Notes under the pieces: generated by a model | What the model was told of the DNA's origin: nothing | Database searches by the model: none | What the model saw: the letters and a program-made list of their open reading frames with translations, nothing else | Position numbers and translations under genes: made by a program | In this document: positions 1 to 6,352 of the stretch, piece after piece | Position numbering within the stretch: position 1 is the stretch's first letter | Layout of the letters: every line of letters begins with the position of its first letter | From: Flavobacteria bacterium RIFCSPLOWO2_12_FULL_31_7 | GTDB taxonomy: Bacteria > Bacteroidota > Bacteroidia > Flavobacteriales > Flavobacteriaceae | Direction: 5' to 3' | DNA: 9,637 nt | Assembly: GCA_001800945.1 (NCBI GenBank) | Contig: MGWJ01000071.1 | Location: forward strand, 1 to 9,637

Positions 1-3000
1 TTTGAAGTTGGCACACCATTAGACCAAGCTGAACCATTCCATGTTGTAGAAGTTGCTCCACAAAACCATAATTGACTTGAAAAAACTCCTCTACCATAAG
101 TTGCGGCATATACAGAATATCCTGTTGGAGTTATTGGTGAATTAGGTTGTAAATCTAAATCTGTTACTTTAACATTGCTCATTCCGTTAAAAGATTGAAG
201 CCAAGTTAATGCTTGATTTGCAGAAGTAGCAGGATTAAATCCAGTTGTATACCACACACCTAATTCTGTACCAATCATTAGCTCATTTGTAGCTAAAGGG
301 TTTTGTAAAATAGCTCGAACTGGTAAATCAGGTAAATTTCCTTCTAAACTATACCAGTTTGTTCCTCCATTTAGAGTATACCAAATACTTGTAACCCCAT
401 AATTGCTCATTGTAACAAATATTTGACTATCAGTTGCACCAAAAGCAATATCAGAAATTGATCCCACAAAACTTGGTCCAGTAATATCAGACCAACCTGA
501 AGTTGCTGGAACTGTTGATGCAGAATTTGCAGCAGTTACAGTATTTGCATTAATTAATTTTAACATTCTTCCATTAGCTGTTCCAACATATAAAGTTGAA
601 GCAGTTACTTTTCCTGGAGAAATTGCAGTTGGATATGAAGTTAATAAAGCATTTGTTAAATCTACTCTTGTAACAGTACCCGACTTAATATTGATATATC
701 TTCTAACATAATAAACTCTTGTTGAACTATCAGAAAAATCAGAATATACAATATCATTAGCAGAATCTAATGCAAAGGCAGGATAAAACAATCCTCTATC
801 TGTAGTTGCATCGTTTAATGCTCTAGTCCCAGTATTATTAATTGGTCTGTAAACGATATTATCATTATATACATAATTTGTAACCATGTACTCATCAGAA
901 TCTTGAGAGTATAAAGGAATACCTCCATCACCACCTTGAATTTCAAAACTTGATGTAATACCTGCTGCAGCACCAGTTGTTAAACTTGGGGTCTGAGGGA
1001 AAGAATTACTTCCGTTATCTTGTGCTCCAGCTACAAAAAAGTCACCTGTATTACCTGCTATACCTCCAGGTAAAACGGCTACTCCAACAAATTGAGTAAC
1101 GTTAAATCCAGTATTTCTAGCCACAATATCTGTAGCTGAAGCTAAAGTAGCTGCTGATAAACTTGCACAATAATATACACCGCCATCATTTCCAAAAATT
1201 GCAGTATTTGGAGCTCCAGGTCTGAATGTCATGGCATGCTGATCAGAATGTACATCAGGACCCCAACTTGAAATTTGAGTCCAATTCGAACCACTATTTG
1301 TAGATCTGTGAATATTTATACCTCCAACAAAAACATTAGCATCGTTAGTAGGATCAGATTCGATAAACAAATCATAAAACGCTTGTGCACCAGTAAAACC
1401 ATATGTTGATAAACGAGCTTCTGTTGCAGGCGACGTAGTTGGTAAAGGCAATACAGTGGGTGCAGTTGAAAATCCGTTTGTAGTTAGCAACAATTGCACT
1501 TCTTTTACAGGAACTGCAGGATCAGCTTGATCTAACTGAGACAATACATAAATTTTATCTGCTGTAGTATTTGAGGCTTCAATTTCAACACGTGCACCAC
1601 CACCATTTCCAGACACAACATGTTTCTGAGTAAATGTAGCACCATTATCAGTTGAGACAAATACTCTTCCTCCTCCATCACCAAAAGTAGAACTATGAGT
1701 TGAAGAAACCCAAATTTTTCCTCCAACGGCAATTTCGATATCCATTGGACAAGTTTCATTTCCGCTTGGAGTAGTTGGTAAAGTTAATTTAGTCCAAGTT
1801 ACACCACCATTAGTTGACTTAAATACACCATAATTATTTGCATTTAAATACGCACCTCCTCCATAACCATCACCAACTGCAGCATATATTTCAGAAACAC
1901 CTCCGTTGTTTTTTATAGCAATATCATTAATTAATTGAACATTAATTACTCCTGTCCCGTTAAATTGACCAGGTAATGTTGGATTCAATGTTCCAATTGC
2001 ACCTGACAATCCAGCAATAATTAAATCTCCATCTTCTTTTGACACCATCAATGAAGGTATCGTTGCTCCTAAACCAGAATCTGCCATACCTATAACACCA
2101 CCTCCAGCAACGTTATTCATAATAATTACAGCCACAGCACCAGCATTCTCAGCTTGAATTACTTTTGATTCAAAAGTACAAACACCTCTTCGAATTAAGG
2201 CAATTTTTCCTGCCATTGAATTAGCAGGTAAAGCCGTACATGCATCATCTGTTGGCGCCGTTCCGTCATTAACCAATGCAATTGGAGCAGAAATTATAGG
2301 CGAGCTAGGTATTGGATCCCCAAAATTAGCTAAAGATGTTACATAATTTTTATTAGTAGCTCCATTTACAGATGAAGTTACTGTTAAGTTGAATAAAGAA
2401 TATTGTGTGGAAGTAGCTGTACCACCTCCAAATACTTGATACCAGCTTTTACCCGCATCTGTAGTTTTCCAAATTCCATTTCCACTTACATCACCAGTGT
2501 AAGATTCCCCTGTTCCTGCATACCAAATACTTGAATTTAATGGATCAACAGCCAATGTTAATACATTTAAATTTTCAGGTAATGACATTCTTGTCCAAGC
2601 TGTTGCAGTAGTAATATCTGTATTTTTCCATAAACCACCACTAACTCCACCTGCAATAACTGTTTTATTAGTAGCGTCTGTTGGGTCAAAAATTAACGCT
2701 TTAGTACGACCACCAACATTATTAGGTCCTCTTTCCACCCATGGGTTGTCTGCCCCATCTCCAGGAGTTCTATTTGTTAATGCTTCATTTCTAGCATTTT
2801 CTAATTGCATTCTAATTTGCGACAAGTTTTCGCCAGTTGGTCTTCCCAAAGCAGGATTAGCCGTTAAAGCATAATCTTGTTCAAAATATTTATTAGGAGG
2901 AAGTCCTTCAGCTTTTCTTTCAGACTTAGACATTAAAAAAGTTTTCTTGAACAATTGCTTATCAAGCATTTCTTGATGTTTCGCTCTTAAAATATCTATT

Positions 3001-3290
3001 TCACTTGGTTCGTTTATACGCTCTGAAGATGTCGTATTGATTTCAGACAAAATTTTAACCTTAGAAACCGCATTGTTATTAAAATCAGCATTCTGATTTT
3101 CAACCACGTAATCTGAAGTGTTTGTCTCTGGTTGTTTTGTTTCTTCAACTAAACTTTCTTTAGCTTGAAAAACATTTTTTGTAGAATTGCTTGTTACTTC
3201 TTCTGAATCAGAAAAAATTTTAAAAGTTGCTACAGAAAACCCTATAGCAATTAATAAAAGCAAACTAAATTTTAGTAGTTTTGATTTCAT
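1..3290 (-). CDS. Large exported beta-propeller (Asp-box/BNR) protein with PA domain, probable T9SS cargo; 3' end missing
   Basis: The frame is open from an ATG at 3288-3290 to the window edge: 1096 full codons with no stop, so the C-terminus lies outside. Residues 1-21 look like a signal peptide (K2, K4, K7, a hydrophobic run LLLLIAIGF, possible cleavage after SVA at 19-21). A charged linker follows to about residue 180, then W184 and RGPNNVGGRT, an opening seen in many flavobacterial secreted repeat proteins. Asp-box motifs, the hairpin signature of sialidase/sortilin-type propellers, are at about 276-283 (TTDAGKSW), 492-499 (STNGGVTW), 546-553 (STDNGATF), 663-670 (STNSGSNW) and 972-979 (TLNGGTNW). 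A protease-associated domain interrupts the blades at about 335-430 (GKIALIRRG at 361-369; C351 and C371 may pair). The visible end has WNGSAWSNG, which in flavobacteria often comes before C-terminal modules of type IX cargo. The sorting domain itself is not visible. I see no catalytic motif, so the function is unknown: it could be an adhesin, a glycan-binding protein or an enzyme subunit. Confident as a gene and fold, not as a function. Confidence 0.9.
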   Translation of the reverse strand, partial: MKSKLLKFSLLLLIAIGFSVATFKIFSDSEEVTSNSTKNVFQAKESLVEETKQPETNTSDYVVENQNADFNNNAVSKVKILSEINTTSSERINEPSEIDILRAKHQEMLDKQLFKKTFLMSKSERKAEGLPPNKYFEQDYALTANPALGRPTGENLSQIRMQLENARNEALTNRTPGDGADNPWVERGPNNVGGRTKALIFDPTDATNKTVIAGGVSGGLWKNTDITTATAWTRMSLPENLNVLTLAVDPLNSSIWYAGTGESYTGDVSGNGIWKTTDAGKSWYQVFGGGTATSTQYSLFNLTVTSSVNGATNKNYVTSLANFGDPIPSSPIISAPIALVNDGTAPTDDACTALPANSMAGKIALIRRGVCTFESKVIQAENAGAVAVIIMNNVAGGGVIGMADSGLGATIPSLMVSKEDGDLIIAGLSGAIGTLNPTLPGQFNGTGVINVQLINDIAIKNNGGVSEIYAAVGDGYGGGAYLNANNYGVFKSTNGGVTWTKLTLPTTPSGNETCPMDIEIAVGGKIWVSSTHSSTFGDGGGRVFVSTDNGATFTQKHVVSGNGGGARVEIEASNTTADKIYVLSQLDQADPAVPVKEVQLLLTTNGFSTAPTVLPLPTTSPATEARLSTYGFTGAQAFYDLFIESDPTNDANVFVGGINIHRSTNSGSNWTQISSWGPDVHSDQHAMTFRPGAPNTAIFGNDGGVYYCASLSAATLASATDIVARNTGFNVTQFVGVAVLPGGIAGNTGDFFVAGAQDNGSNSFPQTPSLTTGAAAGITSSFEIQGGDGGIPLYSQDSDEYMVTNYVYNDNIVYRPINNTGTRALNDATTDRGLFYPAFALDSANDIVYSDFSDSSTRVYYVRRYINIKSGTVTRVDLTNALLTSYPTAISPGKVTASTLYVGTANGRMLKLINANTVTAANSASTVPATSGWSDITGPSFVGSISDIAFGATDSQIFVTMSNYGVTSIWYTLNGGTNWYSLEGNLPDLPVRAILQNPLATNELMIGTELGVWYTTGFNPATSANQALTWLQSFNGMSNVKVTDLDLQPNSPITPTGYSVYAATYGRGVFSSQLWFCGATSTTWNGSAWSNGVPTS

Positions 3291-3516
3291 ATCTGGGGGA
3301 TAATTAATATTATAGGGGGCTAAAATAATGATTTATTTAATATATTTGATAAAATTAAATAATTTTCTATAAAAAATACTTAATAAATATTATTTTGTAA
3401 AATAAAAACCATAAAAAAATAGAGATATGCCAGAAATATTTCTCAAAAATTAAAATAAAAAAACGAAATTCTTTTGTAGAAGTGAACAATGTTTATATAT
3501 TTGCACTCCATTACAC
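3291..3516. other. AT-rich intergenic region: leader of the secreted-protein gene and tRNA promoter
   Basis: I see no coding frame here. On the minus strand, next to the secreted-protein ATG, two CCCCC runs (complements of 3295-3299 and 3314-3319) flank an AT-rich stretch with an ATAAT/ATTAT inverted repeat. No purine-rich ribosome binding site is visible, as is usual in this phylum. A weak minus-strand promoter candidate is TTTTTG (complement of 3444-3449), a 22-base spacer, then TATTTTTT (complement of 3414-3421), which differs by one base from TAnnTTTG. A perfect 12-base palindrome, AGAAATATTTCT (3432-3443), lies inside that spacer. The right edge holds the tRNA promoter, listed separately. 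Confidence 0.5.
3473..3503 (+). promoter_or_regulatory. Bacteroidota-type promoter of tRNA-Leu
   Basis: TTTG at 3473-3476 and a perfect TAnnTTTG (TATATTTG) at 3496-3503 are separated by 19 bases, the spacing expected for the primary sigma factor of Bacteroidota. The tRNA starts 13 bases after the -7 element, so the primary transcript would carry only a short 5' leader. This is the best promoter match in the window. Confidence 0.8.
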
Positions 3517-3598
3517 GCGGGTGTGGTGAAATTGGTAGACACGCCAGACTTAGGATCTGGTGCCGCAAGGTGTGAAGGTTCGAGTCCTTTCACCCGCA
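3517..3598 (+). tRNA. tRNA-Leu, anticodon UAG
   Basis: The cloverleaf can be drawn by eye. Acceptor strand GCGGGTG (3517-3523) pairs with CACCCGC (3591-3597), and A3598 is the discriminator. The anticodon stem CCAGA/TCTGG (3544-3548, 3556-3560) encloses CTTAGGA with anticodon TAG at 3551-3553, which reads CUN leucine codons. The long variable arm (about 3561-3573) is the class II form expected for leucine. The T arm is GAAGG-TTCGAGT-CCTTT (3574-3590), with one G-T pair at its base. The bases after the discriminator are CA, so CCA is not encoded and must be added after transcription. The gene stands alone, with its own promoter just upstream and a hairpin terminator just downstream. Confidence 0.97.
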
Positions 3599-3600
3599 CA

Positions 3601-3633
3601 AAAAAGCTCAAAACAATGTTTTGAGCTTTTTTT
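3601..3633. terminator. Bidirectional intrinsic terminator between tRNA-Leu and the cytochrome gene
   Basis: AAAAAGCTCAAAAC (3601-3614) and its perfect complement GTTTTGAGCTTTTT (3618-3631) enclose a 3-base loop AAT. The hairpin ends in a T run on the plus strand (3627-3633) and also on the minus strand (complement of 3600-3605), so it can stop transcription both ways. It ends the tRNA transcript on one side. On the other it stops the cytochrome transcript before it runs antisense through the tRNA. The cytochrome stop codon (complement of 3632-3634) touches the hairpin. Confidence 0.88.
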
Positions 3634-4036
3634 ATTTTACAGTTAACATGTAAGTTTCTATGGCTTTGAGTTCTTCTTCTGTCATTGTTTTAGTAATGGC
3701 GAAATTAGCTTTCATAATTTCAAATTGTGTTGGATCGACAATAGGATCTGCTTCTCCTTGTAAAAAAATTGAAATACTTGCTTTTTTTTCCGTATAAATT
3801 TTAGCAATTTCTTTGATGCTAGGACCTACAATTTTTGCATCAGGTTTGTGGCAAGTGGCACACATCCCTTTTCCTTCAAATAATTCTTTCCCTAAATCTT
3901 CAGAGGAAAGTGCCGCAGTTGTTGTTTTTGTATCCTCAATAGGATTTCCCATTGGATCCGTTTCTATTTTCTTCCCACAACTTATTACACTTAAAGAAAA
4001 TGCAACTATATAAATTGCCTTTATACTATTTTTCAT
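3632..4036 (-). CDS. Small monoheme c-type cytochrome, lipoprotein
   Basis: This is a 134-residue electron carrier predicted to sit in the periplasm, anchored by a lipid. The chosen start (ATG at 4034-4036, MKNSIKAIYIVAF) gives a clean lipoprotein signal with lipobox VISC and the modified cysteine at residue 20. A longer frame to 4060 exists, but its ATG falls inside the predicted -7 promoter element. After a Thr/Ala-rich linker comes the heme attachment motif CATCH (residues 59-63), followed by VGPSIKEIAKIY, which resembles the region after the heme site in c551-type class I cytochromes. The sixth heme ligand is probably Met108 in IMKAN, by analogy with the MPPN motif; Met118 is the alternative. 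The gene lies 69 bases after hemB on the same strand but seems to have its own promoter. Its partner oxidase or dehydrogenase cannot be told from the sequence. Confidence 0.92.
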   Translation of the reverse strand: MKNSIKAIYIVAFSLSVISCGKKIETDPMGNPIEDTKTTTAALSSEDLGKELFEGKGMCATCHKPDAKIVGPSIKEIAKIYTEKKASISIFLQGEADPIVDPTQFEIMKANFAITKTMTEEELKAIETYMLTVK

Positions 4037-4057
4037 CACTAAATTTATTTTGATGAT

Positions 4058-4065
4058 CAAATTTA
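4058..4065 (-). promoter_or_regulatory. -7 promoter element of the cytochrome gene
   Basis: The minus strand reads TAAATTTG, a perfect TAnnTTTG, 21 bases before the chosen ATG at 4036. The -33 region is only a weak match (TTTT, complement of 4085-4088, 19-base spacer). Transcription would begin near 4050, after the upstream ATG at 4060, which supports the shorter start. The cytochrome can therefore be expressed separately from the heme cluster. Confidence 0.6.
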
Positions 4066-4105
4066 CAACTCCATTTTAAGCATAAAAATGACAATTATCA
4101 CTTCT

Positions 4106-5101
4106 TTACTTATTCAATAAAATAGCAGCTTCTTTAGCGAAGTATGTCGAAATTAAACTCGCACCAGCTCTTTTGATACACATTAATTGTTCCATCATAA
4201 TTTTATCATGATCTAACCAACCTCTTTCTGAAGCTGCTTTAATCATCGCATATTCACCAGAAACATGGAAAACGGTTACTGGAACATTCACAGCATCTTT
4301 TACTTCTCTAACAATGTCTAAATAGGCAATTCCTGGCTTCACCATAACCATATCAGCACCTTCTTCCACATCCCAAAGTGCTTCTTTAACCGCTTCGATA
4401 CGATTGGCGTAATCCATTTGATAGGTTTTTTTATCTTTTGGAACAACTACATCAGCTTCTTTTGGCGCACTATCTAAAGCATCTCTAAACGGACCATAAA
4501 ATGCCGAAGCGTATTTCGCAGAATAACTCATAATTCCCACATGGTGAAATCCGGCAGCATCTAAACCTTCTCGTAAACGCAACACTCTTCCGTCCATCAT
4601 ATCACTTGGTGCCACAAAATCGGCACCAGCTTGCGCATGAGAAACCGCCATTTTTACTAATGCTGCATTCGTAGCATCATTCGCAATATCACCATTTTCG
4701 ATAATTCCATCGTGACCATAAATGGAATACGGATCCAAAGCTACATCAGGCATCACAATCATTTCTGGACAAGCCGTTTTGATTGCTTTAATTGCTTGTT
4801 GCATTAATCCGTTTGGATTCCACGCTTCTTTTCCTGTGTTATCTTTTAAAGATTCGTCTACTTTTACATAAATGTTTACGGCACGAATTCCTAAATCGAA
4901 TAATTCTTTTACTTCTTCTACCGTTAAATCGATAGAACGACGAAAAATGCCTGGCATAGAAGGAATTTCTACTTTTACGTTTTCGCCTTCAGCAATAAAC
5001 ATCGGAAACATAAAATCGCTTGGACTTAAAGTGGTTTCACGAACTAAACTTCTTATAGATTCGTTAACGCGTAATCTTCTACCTCTCTGTAATGGGAACA
5101 T
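4106..5101 (-). CDS. hemB: Delta-aminolevulinic acid dehydratase (porphobilinogen synthase)
   Basis: HemB condenses two molecules of 5-aminolevulinate into porphobilinogen in the cytoplasm. The 331-residue length is normal for the family, and the start MFPLQRGRRLRV matches the usual N-terminus. The two Schiff-base lysines are visible: K196 in SYSAKYAS and K255 in MVKPG. The metal-site segment (119-132) reads DVALDPYSIYGHDG: the three zinc-binding cysteines of the E. coli and human type are replaced by Ala, Asp and Asp, so this is the zinc-independent (Mg/K-type) form. E240 and D244 sit where the allosteric magnesium site of bacterial enzymes is found. It is the last hem gene of the cluster, separated from hemF by a small gene on the opposite strand. 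I found no good TAnnTTTG promoter before it, so it may be transcribed by read-through from hemF, antisense to that small gene. Confidence 0.98.
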   Translation of the reverse strand: MFPLQRGRRLRVNESIRSLVRETTLSPSDFMFPMFIAEGENVKVEIPSMPGIFRRSIDLTVEEVKELFDLGIRAVNIYVKVDESLKDNTGKEAWNPNGLMQQAIKAIKTACPEMIVMPDVALDPYSIYGHDGIIENGDIANDATNAALVKMAVSHAQAGADFVAPSDMMDGRVLRLREGLDAAGFHHVGIMSYSAKYASAFYGPFRDALDSAPKEADVVVPKDKKTYQMDYANRIEAVKEALWDVEEGADMVMVKPGIAYLDIVREVKDAVNVPVTVFHVSGEYAMIKAASERGWLDHDKIMMEQLMCIKRAGASLISTYFAKEAAILLNK

Positions 5102-5109
5102 ATTTTGTA

Positions 5110-5117
5110 TATATTTG
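5110..5117 (+). promoter_or_regulatory. -7 promoter element just before the small membrane-protein gene
   Basis: TATATTTG is a perfect TAnnTTTG and ends only 4 bases before the ATG at 5122. The -33 match is partial (TCTG at 5086-5089, 20-base spacer). If it is used, transcription would start at or within a few bases of the ATG, giving a leaderless or nearly leaderless mRNA. The element sits in the 20-base gap between this gene and the divergent hemB start. Confidence 0.45.
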
Positions 5118-5121
5118 TATT

Positions 5122-5403
5122 ATGAAAAAAAGATTAATTCTTAGTATTATTGCACTTATTTATATAATCATATATAAATTCACAAATTTTGACACAAACG
5201 ATATTGGTTCAGCTACAATTTTAATTTGTGTAGGTTTACCTTTTTTCGTTTTAGTTTCAATTCTTCTATTTATAATTAGCTTTTATAATTCATACAAAGA
5301 GAAATTCAATGTAAATTCTGTACATTTTAATACTCTTTTTATAAACCTAATTTCAATTATTTTAATTTTAAATGTTTATTGCGTTTTTAAATCCAGTCTA
5401 TAG
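5122..5403 (+). CDS. Small three-helix membrane protein of unknown function
   Basis: I do not recognise this 93-residue protein. From the ATG at 5122 it begins MKKRLILSIIALIYIIIY. Three hydrophobic segments fit transmembrane helices at about 5-18, 30-55 and 70-88, with short charged stretches between them (NFDTND; SYKEKFNVN). There is no catalytic motif or conserved cysteine or histidine cluster. An in-frame ATG at 5092 would add ten residues, but it lies inside hemB and upstream of the predicted promoter, so 5122 is preferred. The gene is divergent from hemB with a 20-base gap, and its 3' end overlaps the hemF end by 17 bases in convergent orientation, so it fills exactly the space between two heme genes. 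Base composition is very AT-rich, as in many short flavobacterial membrane proteins. It probably is a real gene, because it is a long hydrophobic frame with a promoter-like element in an otherwise empty space, but this is unproven. Confidence 0.65.
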   Translation: MKKRLILSIIALIYIIIYKFTNFDTNDIGSATILICVGLPFFVLVSILLFIISFYNSYKEKFNVNSVHFNTLFINLISIILILNVYCVFKSSL

Positions 5404-6289
5404 GATTTTCTAAAACTTGTATTAATTTTTCTTCCGCACTACCTACTTCTGGATGATGGTCGTATACCCATTGCACATGTGGTGGTAAACTCATCAAAAT
5501 ACTTTCTATTCTTCCGTTGGTTTTTAGTCCGAAAAGTGTGCCTTTATCGTGAACCAAATTGAATTCTACGTAACGACCACGTCGAATTTCTTGCCAAGTG
5601 CGTTGTTCGTCTGTAAATGGTAAATCTTTTCTTCTTTCTACAATTGGAACATAAGCTTCTAAGAAAGAATTTCCAACTTCGGTAACGAAATTATACCAAT
5701 CTTCCATTTTCATGTCTTCCGTTTCTTTGCAATAATCGAAGAACAAACCGCCTAAACCTCGGGCTTCATTTCTGTGAGCGTTCCAAAAATAGGCGTCACA
5801 TTGTTTTTTATATTTTGGATAAAACTCAGAATTATGTTTGTCGCAAGCGGTTTTACACGTTTGATGAAAATGTTTTCCGTCTTCTTCAAACAAATAATAC
5901 GGCGTTAAATCTTGTCCGCCACCAAACCAGCTGTTGATTACGTTTCCGTTATCATCATACATTTCAAAATAGCGCCAATTTGCGTGAACCGTAGGAACCA
6001 TTGGATTTTTTGGATGAATCACTAAACTCAAACCGCAAGCAAAGAAATCAGCTTCGCCCACATTGAATAATTTCTGCATCGAATCTGGTAATTTACCATG
6101 AACGGCTGAGATGTTTACACCGCCTTTTTCAAAAACGTTTCCGTTTTCGATTACGCGTGTTCTTCCTCCGCCGCCTTCTGGTCGTTCCCAAATGTCTTCA
6201 CGAAATTTCGCTTTTCCTTCAACTGCTTCTAATCCAGCAACAATTTGGTTTTGAAGGTTTTGTATGTAGGTGTAGAATTTATTTTTCAT
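5387..6289 (-). CDS. hemF: Oxygen-dependent coproporphyrinogen III oxidase
   Basis: HemF converts coproporphyrinogen III to protoporphyrinogen IX by two oxidative decarboxylations that use O2, with no radical SAM chemistry. The 300-residue length and the motifs are those of the family: GGGGRTRV (39-46), VHANWRYFE (101-109), WFGGGQDLTPYY (121-132), NEARGLGGLFFDY (174-186), the IRRGRYVEFNLVHDKGT region (236-251) and ESILMSLPP (262-270). D127 in QDLTP matches the aspartate implicated in catalysis in the human enzyme. There are no CxxxCxxC cysteines as in the oxygen-independent HemN. The gene follows hemE after 63 bases that hold a tandem repeat and a palindrome, and its end overlaps the convergent small membrane-protein gene by 17 bases. 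Having HemF here means heme synthesis can run aerobically; an anaerobic enzyme may exist elsewhere. Confidence 0.98.
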   Translation of the reverse strand: MKNKFYTYIQNLQNQIVAGLEAVEGKAKFREDIWERPEGGGGRTRVIENGNVFEKGGVNISAVHGKLPDSMQKLFNVGEADFFACGLSLVIHPKNPMVPTVHANWRYFEMYDDNGNVINSWFGGGQDLTPYYLFEEDGKHFHQTCKTACDKHNSEFYPKYKKQCDAYFWNAHRNEARGLGGLFFDYCKETEDMKMEDWYNFVTEVGNSFLEAYVPIVERRKDLPFTDEQRTWQEIRRGRYVEFNLVHDKGTLFGLKTNGRIESILMSLPPHVQWVYDHHPEVGSAEEKLIQVLENPIDWI

Positions 6290-6294
6290 TGTTT

Positions 6295-6332
6295 CAGTTT
6301 TCAGTCGCAGTTTTCAGTCGCAGTTTAAACTG
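6295..6332. repeat. Tandem 13-base repeat plus 12-base palindrome between hemE and hemF
   Basis: CAGTTTTCAGTCG occurs twice without change (6295-6307, 6308-6320). A third copy begins at 6321 but turns into the perfect palindrome CAGTTTAAACTG (6321-6332). Further related CAG/GACTGAGACT words follow to 6350, next to the hemE stop. Read on the minus strand this lies in the hemF leader, ending 5 bases before its ATG. It resembles the short CTGAAAACTG-like intergenic repeats I associate with flavobacterial genomes, but whether it is dispersed cannot be judged from one copy. Confidence 0.75.
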
Positions 6333-6352
6333 TAAACCGAGACTGAGACTAC

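Noticed and set aside
1532..1759. A 75-codon minus-strand frame
   Set aside because: It is in another frame of the large secreted-protein gene, whose own frame runs unbroken through it.
3341..3348. A plus-strand TATATTTG in the intergenic region
   Set aside because: It has no TTTG at the right distance and no plus-strand gene follows until the tRNA, which has its own better promoter.
3813..4013. A 66-codon plus-strand frame
   Set aside because: It lies wholly opposite the cytochrome gene, which has a clear heme motif and lipobox; no promoter or recognisable motif supports it.
5092..5121. Upstream ATG extending the small membrane protein by ten residues
   Set aside because: It lies within hemB, before the predicted transcription start, and the added residues do not improve the first helix.
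4872..5144. A 90-codon plus-strand frame opposite the start of hemB
   Set aside because: It is the antisense of well-conserved HemB sequence and also runs into the small membrane-protein gene in a different frame.
6295..6332. CRISPR-like repeat
   Set aside because: The copies are directly tandem, 13 bases long, with no spacers between them.
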